Positions 1 through 7,432 of a stretch of DNA of 17,773 nucleotides are shown piece after piece. This DNA comes from Ilumatobacteraceae bacterium (GTDB lineage: Bacteria; Actinomycetota; Acidimicrobiia; Acidimicrobiales; Ilumatobacteraceae), in assembly GCA_023263465.1 (NCBI GenBank), contig JALQWV010000186.1, positions 1 through 17,773 of the forward strand. The letters are read 5' to 3'. A program made the translations under genes and the position numbers. Each line of letters begins with the position of its first letter. Position 1 is the first letter of the stretch. The notes under the pieces are model-generated. The model did not search any database, was not told where the DNA came from, and saw only the letters and a list, made by a program, of their open reading frames with translations.

Positions 1-12
1 GACGCAAGGCAA

Positions 13-2283
13 TTATCGAGTTGCGTGAACGAACGCAGTGTGCGGCGTAAGTTTTGCCGTACGCAAGCGCAACGAGTTGCTCACAACAAAAACACTGGAA
101 AACGCCATAGCCAAACCTGCCCACATTGGGTTCATGTACCCGAGTGCGGCAAGAGGAATAGCTGCAGCGTTATAGATAAATGCCCAAAACACATTTGCGC
201 TAATCGTTCGCAGAGTTGCACGCGACAACAAAATGGCGTCTGCCACCAGGCGTAAATCTCCGCTCACAATGGTTAAATCACTTGCGTTCATGGCCACATC
301 AGTGCCAGTTCCCATCGCGATACCCACATCGGACTGAGCAAGGGCGGCAGCGTCATTTACGCCATCACCCACCATGGCAACTGCATATCCACGCTCCTGC
401 AAGTCGGCAACCACCCGAACCTTTTCTGCAGGAAGAACACCTGCAATGACGTGCTGCTCGTCGGTGTCAATACCTACTTGCTCGGCCACCGCAACTGCAG
501 TCGCCCGATTGTCACCTGTAAGTAACACCGGCCTTAGGCCGAGCTTGCGCAAATCAGCAATTGCTTCGGCACTGTGCTGCTTTGGCTGATCAGCGATCAC
601 GCATACACCTTTTGCCGAACCGTCATAAGCAACGAGTACAGCAGTGTTTCCAGAATTGCGAGCAGCGTGCAAGGCGTCTTTCATGTCTTTTGAAACAATG
701 GTGAGCTGCTTTTCAAATAGTGGTTCACCACCAACCATCACACGCTTGCCATCAACTACACCAATAGTTCCCATTCCAGCAATCGATTCAAAATGACCAA
801 CGCCCGCGAGCGTGCCTAATTCGGTGCGGGCTGCATTCGCAATAGCTTTGGCTACTGGGTGCTCGCTTGCATGCTCTAATGCACCCGCATACCCCAGCAC
901 CTCTGCACGCGTTACGCCAGTTGCACACACCACATCAATTAATTGCATGACACCAGTTGTCACTGTTCCTGTTTTGTCGAACACAACAGTGTCAATACGC
1001 CGAGTGCTCTGCAAAACATCTACACCCTTAATGACAATTCCCATTTGCGCTGCACGACCGCTACCCACCATCAATGCGGTTGGTGTTGCAAGACCAAGAG
1101 CACATGGACACGCAATGATCAGTACGGCAACGGCTGCGGTAAATGAATCGGCAACGCGATTTGCATCGTCACCAAGCACATACCAACCAATAAATGTCAG
1201 AACTGAAATAGCAATAACTGTTGGCACGAAAACGCTGCTCACACGATCGGCTAAACGCTGTACCGGCGCCTTGGTGGACTGCGCATCACGCACCAGTTTG
1301 GTCATTTGAGCAAACGTCGAATCTGCCCCAACACGTCGCGCTTTCACAATGATTCTGCCCGACAGGTTGACAGTTGTTCCTGTTACTTTGCTGCCTTTTG
1401 TGACATCAACAGGAACACTCTCACCCGTGAGCATTGATGCATCAATTGTGGAATCACCCTCTTGCACAATTCCATCTGCTGCAATGATTTCTCCAGGTCG
1501 AACCACAATCAAATCGCCAACCTTGATGAGAGCAGCCTCAATCACCACTTCTTCACCATCGCGAAGAACTGTTGCATTGCGTGCACCAAGTGCGAGAAGT
1601 GCACGAAGTGCATCTCCCGCTCGTCTCTTTGCTCGAGCTTCAAAATATCGACCAGCCAACAAAAACACGGTGACCGAAACCGCGACTTCAAAATACACAT
1701 GCGGTGACTCGGCCATGCCAGACATGTTGTGATGGTCCGTGGCACCACCCCAGATCAGCGCCCACAATGACCAACCTGTTGCAGCAACAACTCCAAGTGA
1801 AATCAGCGTGTCCATCGTGGTGTTTCGATGACGTGCATTCATGAGTGCTGCACGATGGAATGGCCATGCGCCCCAGGTGACGACTGGTGCAGATAACGCC
1901 AACGCATACCACTGCCAGTGCGTGAACTGCAGTGTCATAAACATGGACACCACGGCAACTGGAACTGCTAGTACCAACGACACCAGCAAACGTGTTTTCA
2001 ACATTGACACGCGTTCACGGACTTCGGCATCGAGCATGTCGGGTGTGGTTTCGGCAAGCGTTCGTGCGCCGTAACCAAGACCTTCAATAGTCGCAATGAA
2101 TGTAGCTACGTCCGTTGAAGTTGAATCAAATGCCACTCTGGCTGATTCCGTTGCAAAGTTCACCGTCGCTTCCACGCCGGGAAGAGCATTCAATCCCTTT
2201 TCGATTGACATTGCGCATGCATTGCACGACATGCCGGTGATTGAAAGATCCAACTGATTGACTACAGACTCGTCTGTGCTCAC
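13..2283 (-). CDS. copA: Cu(+)-exporting P1B-type ATPase
   Basis: This 756-aa protein should pump cytosolic Cu(+) out of the cell at the cost of ATP. It starts with one heavy-metal-associated domain (residues ~11-73) with a GMSCNAC metal site (C20, C23). About eight membrane segments follow. Visible hallmarks are the actuator TGES (286-289), the transmembrane CPC metal site (392-394), the phosphorylated Asp of DKTGT (D436), the HP motif of the nucleotide domain (475-476), TGDN (589-592) and GDGVND (639-644). The C-terminal helices carry YN (704-705) and MxxSS (726-730), the signature of P1B-1 Cu/Ag pumps rather than Zn/Cd/Pb pumps. Length is normal for a one-HMA CopA. The start is GTG at 2283, chosen because the HMA domain begins right after it. 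The Shine-Dalgarno is weak (ACGGA just upstream). A putative small membrane protein gene lies 59 nt upstream on the same strand. No metalloregulator or chaperone gene is seen in the window. Confidence 0.95.
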   Translation of the reverse strand: MSTDESVVNQLDLSITGMSCNACAMSIEKGLNALPGVEATVNFATESARVAFDSTSTDVATFIATIEGLGYGARTLAETTPDMLDAEVRERVSMLKTRLLVSLVLAVPVAVVSMFMTLQFTHWQWYALALSAPVVTWGAWPFHRAALMNARHRNTTMDTLISLGVVAATGWSLWALIWGGATDHHNMSGMAESPHVYFEVAVSVTVFLLAGRYFEARAKRRAGDALRALLALGARNATVLRDGEEVVIEAALIKVGDLIVVRPGEIIAADGIVQEGDSTIDASMLTGESVPVDVTKGSKVTGTTVNLSGRIIVKARRVGADSTFAQMTKLVRDAQSTKAPVQRLADRVSSVFVPTVIAISVLTFIGWYVLGDDANRVADSFTAAVAVLIIACPCALGLATPTALMVGSGRAAQMGIVIKGVDVLQSTRRIDTVVFDKTGTVTTGVMQLIDVVCATGVTRAEVLGYAGALEHASEHPVAKAIANAARTELGTLAGVGHFESIAGMGTIGVVDGKRVMVGGEPLFEKQLTIVSKDMKDALHAARNSGNTAVLVAYDGSAKGVCVIADQPKQHSAEAIADLRKLGLRPVLLTGDNRATAVAVAEQVGIDTDEQHVIAGVLPAEKVRVVADLQERGYAVAMVGDGVNDAAALAQSDVGIAMGTGTDVAMNASDLTIVSGDLRLVADAILLSRATLRTISANVFWAFIYNAAAIPLAALGYMNPMWAGLAMAFSSVFVVSNSLRLRTAKLTPHTAFVHATR

Positions 2284-2342
2284 TCCGTACAGTCTCGCCC
2301 CTTGTTCACCCAGATGCGAGTGACATCTGGCGAATGCAGGAA

Positions 2343-2459
2343 TTAGAGACGAAAGTCTGGGCCTTGGTCGCCGTATCCATTGAACGTGTCAACGGACGTC
2401 ATAACCAGGCGATGTGCCAGTGTGAAAACACCTGCGGCAATAAGGATGGGGATGAACAT
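2343..2459 (-). CDS. Putative 38-aa single-pass membrane miniprotein
   Basis: An ATG-started 38-codon frame lies directly upstream of the copper pump on the same strand. Its product begins MFIPILIAAGVFTLAHRLVM, a short hydrophobic stretch that could span or anchor in the membrane. A polar, Gly/Asp-rich tail follows, ending GPDFRL. An in-frame TGA five codons before the ATG fixes the start. No strong Shine-Dalgarno is visible. A GATAAT hexamer lies about 15 nt upstream of the ATG and could be a -10 box. I do not recognise the family. By position it recalls small membrane proteins such as CcoS encoded beside Cu-ATPases, but its sequence does not match what I know of CcoS. It may be a chance frame. 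Confidence 0.4.
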   Translation of the reverse strand: MFIPILIAAGVFTLAHRLVMTSVDTFNGYGDQGPDFRL

Positions 2460-2512
2460 AAACCGAGTATCTCATCATTATCAGGAACCGTGATACACAA
2501 GCAGAAAGTATC

Positions 2513-2540
2513 TCTAAATTAGATAGTTGGTATCGCTACC
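2513..2540. promoter_or_regulatory. Two palindromes upstream of the copper-pump transcript
   Basis: Between the tRNA 3' end and the miniprotein start lie TCTAAATTAGA (2513-2523, a perfect 11-bp palindrome with a central A) and GGTATCGCTACC (2529-2540, five of six pairs matching). They are 5 bp apart and upstream of the likely promoter of the copA transcript. They could bind a metal-responsive repressor, but neither matches the CsoR, CopY or CueR operators I know. The second could instead be a small hairpin behind the tRNA; it is not followed by a T run on the minus strand. Confidence 0.25.
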
Positions 2541-2553
2541 TGTGAAAAACCAA

Positions 2554-2629
<76 letters not shown>

Positions 2630-2686
2630 GAAACTGCACTTTCTGTGTGCACGACAGGCTAGTTCCCCCAAGGCCGAATTCTTCAG

Positions 2687-3499
2687 TTGTCAGCAAATGA
2701 TAAGAATCCGAACGTGGATTTCCTGCTGAGTAGCGACACCGCATCCGTCCTTGTGGATGCACAGCATGGTGGTCGACTCGCATCGTTACGTGTCCACAAC
2801 ACGGAAGTTCTCCTTACTGGCGGCCCAGACGACGAACCTTTCAGTTGGGGTTGCTACCCGATGGTTCCATACGCGGGTCGCGTACGGTCTGGTGTTGTTC
2901 GGTTTAACAGCGTTGATTACCAACTGCCACTCGCTCTTCCACCACACGCAGCTCATGGAACTGTCTTCTCGCAGCCGTGGACTGTTGACCGTGCAACTGC
3001 GTCAACGATTGAACTCATCGCCAATTTAGGTTCGCAATGGCCATTTGGCGGTTCCGTTTATCAACATATTGAGTTGCAAAACGACCATGTCCGTTTAGAA
3101 CTGCGCGTTACTGCAGGTGATCAGACAATGCCTGCGCAAGTTGGATGGCATCCATGGTTTTGTAAACCCAGTCACACTTCATTGAATTTTGAATCAATGC
3201 TGCAATGCGACGAATACGGAATTGCCACATCCGTTCGCAAACAAACTGATGCGATCAACGTTGATGAGTGTTTCATCAATCCACTTGCACCACTTTCACT
3301 TACGGTGAACGGGATTGACCTAGGGCTTTCTAGTGACTGTTCACATTGGGTCGTGTACGACCTTCCGACACACGCAACATGCGTAGAGCCTCAATCGGGT
3401 GCTCCGAATGAAATCAATGATTCGCCCGTCATTCTCGGCCCGGGAGAGTCACTTGCGAGGTGGTTCACCATCGCTTGGACTGGCAGACTTGATCGGTAG
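2687..3499 (+). CDS. galM: Aldose 1-epimerase (galactose mutarotase)
   Basis: It should interconvert the alpha and beta anomers of galactose, feeding alpha-galactose to GalK. The 270-aa product matches the family along its length: GGRLASL near residue 28, the AGR segment near 63, AAHGTVF with H90, GWHPWF with H155 (the two catalytic-type His residues) and VEPQSG with E234 (the catalytic base position). It is cytoplasmic, with no signal peptide. The start is uncertain. TTG at 2687 gives the full frame with an AAGG tract about 13 nt upstream; an in-frame GTG at 2714 would drop nine polar, non-conserved residues and follows an A/T-rich hexamer as in nearby leaderless genes. It is the first gene of the gal operon, and its TAG overlaps the next gene's GTG by one base, suggesting coupled translation. 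Confidence 0.88.
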   Translation: MSANDKNPNVDFLLSSDTASVLVDAQHGGRLASLRVHNTEVLLTGGPDDEPFSWGCYPMVPYAGRVRSGVVRFNSVDYQLPLALPPHAAHGTVFSQPWTVDRATASTIELIANLGSQWPFGGSVYQHIELQNDHVRLELRVTAGDQTMPAQVGWHPWFCKPSHTSLNFESMLQCDEYGIATSVRKQTDAINVDECFINPLAPLSLTVNGIDLGLSSDCSHWVVYDLPTHATCVEPQSGAPNEINDSPVILGPGESLARWFTIAWTGRLDR

Positions 3500-5601
3500 T
3501 GGAAACAGCCAACCAACTTCTTCATTTGCACGATGGACATCTCAGCGTTGTCATCAGCACGCGAGGCAATGTTCCCGCGATTGTGTACTGGGGAAGTTTC
3601 CTTGGGCACGATCCGCTACAACAGGACGTGTTCATGCGAGCAGTTCTCGGCGGAGGTGTTGATCTTGATCCACCACTTGGCATTATTGCTCAGCATCACG
3701 ATGGATGGCTCGGCAATCCCGGCATTGAGGGATGTTTTCCCGATGGCTCAGGATCATTTCCCCATTTCCTCATTTCATCAAGCAGCAACACAGCTACCGC
3801 AGCCAATTTCACACTTCGTGATGCCGACCTTGATCTCGAACTACAGATCAGCGTTGACATTCATGTGAGCGGAGTGCTCACCTTCGCCGGCTCGCTCGCT
3901 AATCATGGGTCGTTGCCCTACCTATTGCATGGTCTGCGCTTTGCGCTTCCCGTCCCACCACGCGCACAAGAACTCCTCACCATTGGTGGCCGTTGGGGAA
4001 TGGAATTTGGGGAACAACGCACCACCTGGGTGCACTCAACCATGTCAATTTCAAACAATAGAGGTCGTACTTCACACGAAAAATGGCCTGTCGTTTTTAT
4101 GGGAACCACTCAATTTGGCGAACAGCATGGCGAGGTCTGGGGATGCCATCTTGGTTGGAGCGGAAACTTTGACATCACACTCGATGGAGTTACCGAGCAC
4201 TACAAGCACATTCTCGTTGGAGAAAAACTGACTGCGGGAGAGCTTGTCATTCAACCGAATGAAACCTATTCAGCCCCTACTGTTTACGCAGTGCATTCGT
4301 CGCACGGTTTGAGTTCTGCATCGCAACAATTTCATCAGTACGTTCGCTCGCGTTTACGACATAAAAATACATCGCGGCCGGTCACGCTCAACACCTGGGA
4401 AGCGGTGTACTTCGATCACAACCATGAAACGCTGACAAAACTTGCGGACGCAGCTGCACACGTAGGTGTCGAGCGTTTCGTGCTTGATGACGGCTGGTTT
4501 TTAGGAAGAAGAAACGACACTGCTGGCCTCGGGGACTGGACTGTTGACGCTTCCGTTTGGCCACATGGACTCACTCCACTCATTACTCACGTGAAGTCAT
4601 TGGGAATGGAGTTTGGAATTTGGTGTGAACCCGAAATGGTTAACTCTGAGAGCGATTTATATCGTCAACATCCTGATTGGGTGCTTCATAGTGGATCAAA
4701 CAAACCACTCACAGGACGGAACCAGCTCGTGCTCGACATGTCTCGAGCTGAAGTCCGCGACTATTTGTTCAACGGCATTTCGCAGTTACTTGATGCCCAT
4801 GACATCTCCTATGTGAAGTGGGACCACAATCGAGATCTTGTTGCCTCGCCAGCACATTCACAGACTCTCGGCACTTACGAATTGCTGGGTCGATTGAAAG
4901 AAACGCATCCGCAGGTTCAATTTGAGTCATGCGCATCAGGTGGTGGGCGTGTTGACTTTGGAATTCTTCCACTTGTCGATCGATTCTGGACAAGTGACTC
5001 CATTGATCCACTTGATCGAATTCTCATTCAGCGTGGTGCTCAACGATTGATGCCTCCGGAAGTACTAGGTACACACATTGGATCACCTGTCAGCCACATC
5101 ACTCGACGCAGTCACTCGCTTGCATTCCGTGCTTCAACAGCGCTTTTTGGATGGCTCGGCATTGAATGGAACCTGCTTGAAACATCAGGTCACGAGCAAG
5201 AGAGACTTGCTTCTGTCATTGCACAATACAAAACACTCCGCCCTCTACTGCACACCGGCATAGCATTTCGAGAAGATCATCCCGATTCAAACATTTTGGT
5301 GCATGGTGTTACTTCCCACAATCAAACACAGTCGCTCGTTGCAATCACTCGGCTCGCCAATGGACCAAGTAGTCATGTAGACCCAATTCAGCTACACCAA
5401 TTTGAAGACAGTGCAGCATTTATCCTCAAACCACTGCACTTTGGAACACCGACCTATGCACCGCACCGAAAACTTCCACAATGGATTGATGATGGATCGA
5501 TCACGATGACAGGACGACAAATGAGAGAAATTGGTGTGATTTGTCCACCTTTACTGCCGGCCTCAAGTTTCCTTATCCAGATTCATCGGGTGGCGTTGTG
5601 A
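3499..5601 (+). CDS. Alpha-galactosidase, glycoside hydrolase family 36
   Basis: It should hydrolyse terminal alpha-1,6-galactose from melibiose, raffinose or similar oligosaccharides in the cytoplasm; no signal peptide is present. The 700-aa length fits the bacterial GH36 group. An N-terminal beta-sandwich (~1-300) precedes the catalytic barrel, which shows FVLDDGWF (~327-334), GIWCEPEMVN (~373-382), the nucleophile motif KWDHN (D442), the SCASGGGR loop (~477-484) and the acid/base motif WTSDSID (D500). A small C-terminal beta domain ends the protein. The GTG start at 3499 overlaps the galM stop by one base, and the TGA at 5599-5601 overlaps the next start by four bases. Setting an alpha-galactosidase inside the Leloir operon ties oligosaccharide cleavage to galactose use. 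Activity on longer galactomannans is less likely for this form. Confidence 0.93.
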   Translation: METANQLLHLHDGHLSVVISTRGNVPAIVYWGSFLGHDPLQQDVFMRAVLGGGVDLDPPLGIIAQHHDGWLGNPGIEGCFPDGSGSFPHFLISSSSNTATAANFTLRDADLDLELQISVDIHVSGVLTFAGSLANHGSLPYLLHGLRFALPVPPRAQELLTIGGRWGMEFGEQRTTWVHSTMSISNNRGRTSHEKWPVVFMGTTQFGEQHGEVWGCHLGWSGNFDITLDGVTEHYKHILVGEKLTAGELVIQPNETYSAPTVYAVHSSHGLSSASQQFHQYVRSRLRHKNTSRPVTLNTWEAVYFDHNHETLTKLADAAAHVGVERFVLDDGWFLGRRNDTAGLGDWTVDASVWPHGLTPLITHVKSLGMEFGIWCEPEMVNSESDLYRQHPDWVLHSGSNKPLTGRNQLVLDMSRAEVRDYLFNGISQLLDAHDISYVKWDHNRDLVASPAHSQTLGTYELLGRLKETHPQVQFESCASGGGRVDFGILPLVDRFWTSDSIDPLDRILIQRGAQRLMPPEVLGTHIGSPVSHITRRSHSLAFRASTALFGWLGIEWNLLETSGHEQERLASVIAQYKTLRPLLHTGIAFREDHPDSNILVHGVTSHNQTQSLVAITRLANGPSSHVDPIQLHQFEDSAAFILKPLHFGTPTYAPHRKLPQWIDDGSITMTGRQMREIGVICPPLLPASSFLIQIHRVAL

Positions 5602-6446
5602 GTGACAACGATCGTCTAGATCCGCATGCTGGTGCTCGTGTTCACATCGTTGCTGCCCGTCAGCACCGCCCGAACTTGCCATCTACGGAATGCCCATTTT
5701 GTGTTGGCGGTCTGGAATCTCCTGAACCATACGACGTGAAGTCATTTGCCAATCGTTGGCCAGCCCTCGAAACCGGCGCGTGTGAAGTGGTGTTGTATTC
5801 ATCACAACACAACGCAAACCTTGCCTCATTGGGGAGTAGTGGAATTCGAAAAGTTGTTGATCTTTGGGCAGAGCGAACTACACAACTGCAACAACGAAGC
5901 GACGTCGATTACGTCTTGATTTTCGAAAATCGTGGAGCTGAGGTTGGGGCAACGATCAGTCACCCACATGGGCAGATCTATGCATTCGACCACGTCCCGA
6001 GACGTCAGCACTCACTGTTGCAATCGCAGTGGAAACCAGACCGCCAGCCCGCCGATCGTTCTGTAATCGACAGTGTTCATTTTGCTGCCTATGCACAGTA
6101 TGCAGCCATACACCCAGTTTCACTAGTAGTTGCTCCGCATCATCAAGTTCCACTTCTCAGTCTCCTCGGTGATGAGTTGCGGAATGACTTGGCATCTGTT
6201 CTTCACAAAACTTTTGTTGCGCTAGACCAACTTTTCGATGCTCCACTTCCGTACATGATGTGGGTAACACAAGCTTCAGCAAAAACTCAATACGAAAATG
6301 CATGGTTGAACATTGAGATTGTTTCACCATGGAGGGCCAAGGGTGTCCAGCGCTACATCGCTGCCGCAGAAGTGTCTACAGAGGAATACTTCAATCCAGT
6401 AGATCCTGCAGATATCGCTCAGCGTCTTCGCAACCTGGTGGTCTAA
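5598..6446 (+). CDS. galT: Galactose-1-phosphate uridylyltransferase
   Basis: It should transfer UMP from UDP-glucose to galactose-1-phosphate. The 282-aa product is shorter than the ~350-aa E. coli enzyme but keeps the core. Zinc-type ligands are C32 and C35 in CPFC, H71 in YSSQHNAN and H122. The nucleophile is the second His of HPHGQ (H124), preceded by FENRGAEVGA. I chose the GTG at 5598 because its GTGA overlap with the alpha-galactosidase stop is a standard coupling arrangement, and because family similarity starts at DRLDPHAG just after it. An upstream in-frame ATG at 5541 lies within the preceding gene and adds 19 residues unlike the family. The stop TAA shares its last base with the galK ATG. 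Confidence 0.92.
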   Translation: MSDNDRLDPHAGARVHIVAARQHRPNLPSTECPFCVGGLESPEPYDVKSFANRWPALETGACEVVLYSSQHNANLASLGSSGIRKVVDLWAERTTQLQQRSDVDYVLIFENRGAEVGATISHPHGQIYAFDHVPRRQHSLLQSQWKPDRQPADRSVIDSVHFAAYAQYAAIHPVSLVVAPHHQVPLLSLLGDELRNDLASVLHKTFVALDQLFDAPLPYMMWVTQASAKTQYENAWLNIEIVSPWRAKGVQRYIAAAEVSTEEYFNPVDPADIAQRLRNLVV

Positions 6447-7432
6447 TGCGCGCAATAGCACCGGGGCGCGTCAACCTAATTGGTGATCACACTGATTACA
6501 CAGGCGGCTTGGTATTTCCTATGGCGATTAATCGTCACACCGTGATCGATGCGCGCTTTACCGAGGATTCCTCTATTTCGTTGAGTTCTGCCGATGAGCC
6601 AATCGTGGCGAATTTCAGCATCCCTGTTAGTGACATTTCCTCATTGCAACCACAATGGGCCAAATACATCGCTGCAGTCGCCGCTGAATGCCATGCAACT
6701 CGCGGAATAGTGGGATCAATTTCTACAGATATTCCAATAGGCAGTGGTCTTTCCTCTAGCGCTGCCCTCGAAGTCGCAGCCGCACTAGCCCTTGGTTTCG
6801 AAGGAAGTCCTCTAGAACTAGCGCATTTAACACAACGTGCTGAGCATGTAGCGACAGGTGTCCCTACAGGAATCATGGATCAACTGTGTATTTCAATTGC
6901 TCAAGAACAGCACGCCATGCTGATTGATTGCACAACATTTGAAGTGACCTATATCCCACTTCCTGAAGAATGCAAGATTGTCGTTCAGTTCATTACACAT
7001 CGCACCTTGCAAGGTTCGGAATACAGCGAACGCGTACGTCAGTGCAACGCCGCAGAATCAATAATTGGGCCACTCCGCACTGCAGACATCAACGTGCTGG
7101 AGTTAATCGCAGATGACACTATTTCACAGCGTGCCCGTCATGTGATCAGTGAAAATCAACGAGTACGAGAGTTCGCCCAAGCTCTTGCATCTCATGATTT
7201 GCAACAAGCGGGCCAACTCATGAACGAAGGGCACGCTTCGCTTGCTCGTGACTTTGCAACATCAACATCAATCATGGATAAAGCTGTAAACGAAATTCAA
7301 AACATTCCTGGAGTGTTTGGAGCGCGAATGACCGGTGGTGGGTTCGGTGGATGTGTAGTTGCTCTATGTACGCGCGATGCACAAGTGCCTGGTTGGGAAG
7401 TATCAGCGGCTGGCGCCGCGCGACTCGCGTGA
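6446..7432 (+). CDS. galK: Galactokinase (short form)
   Basis: It should phosphorylate alpha-galactose with ATP at C1. This 328-aa GHMP kinase shows the galactokinase signature GRVNLIGDHTDYTGG at residues 7-21, the ATP loop PIGSGLSSSAAL at ~97-108, the catalytic Asp in GIMDQ (D145) and the C-terminal MTGGGFGG (295-302). It lacks the ~25 residues that precede the signature in E. coli GalK, and the usual GEHTDY is GDHTDY (D14 in place of a sugar-contacting Glu). The ATG at 6446 is chosen because it overlaps the galT stop (TAATG) and leads directly into the signature; the upstream ATG at 6329 in the same frame would bury over 100 bp inside galT and add unrelated residues. The 3' end overlaps the 3' end of convergent lacZ by 30 bp. 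Confidence 0.9.
   Translation: MRAIAPGRVNLIGDHTDYTGGLVFPMAINRHTVIDARFTEDSSISLSSADEPIVANFSIPVSDISSLQPQWAKYIAAVAAECHATRGIVGSISTDIPIGSGLSSSAALEVAAALALGFEGSPLELAHLTQRAEHVATGVPTGIMDQLCISIAQEQHAMLIDCTTFEVTYIPLPEECKIVVQFITHRTLQGSEYSERVRQCNAAESIIGPLRTADINVLELIADDTISQRARHVISENQRVREFAQALASHDLQQAGQLMNEGHASLARDFATSTSIMDKAVNEIQNIPGVFGARMTGGGFGGCVVALCTRDAQVPGWEVSAAGAARLA

Noticed and set aside
812..1309. A 165-codon plus-strand frame antisense to copA
   Set aside because: Ala/Thr/Ser-rich shadow of a well-conserved P-type ATPase; no ribosome site and no recognisable domain.
2334..2522. A 62-codon plus-strand frame between copA and the tRNA gene
   Set aside because: Its composition is uneven, it has no ribosome site, and it crosses the antisense miniprotein frame and both palindromes. 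The minus-strand 38-codon frame is more protein-like.
2687..2705. TTGTCA-N5-TGATAA as a gal operator
   Set aside because: The half-sites match at only five of six positions, are short, and lie at or inside the probable start of galM; chance is likely.
5541..5597. ATG at 5541 as the galT start
   Set aside because: It lies deep in the GH36 gene and adds 19 residues unlike GalT. The GTG at 5598 forms a GTGA overlap with the preceding stop.
6329..6445. ATG at 6329 as the galK start
   Set aside because: The extra 39 residues are out-of-frame galT sequence with low-complexity Arg/Ser content. The galactokinase signature begins right after ATG 6446.
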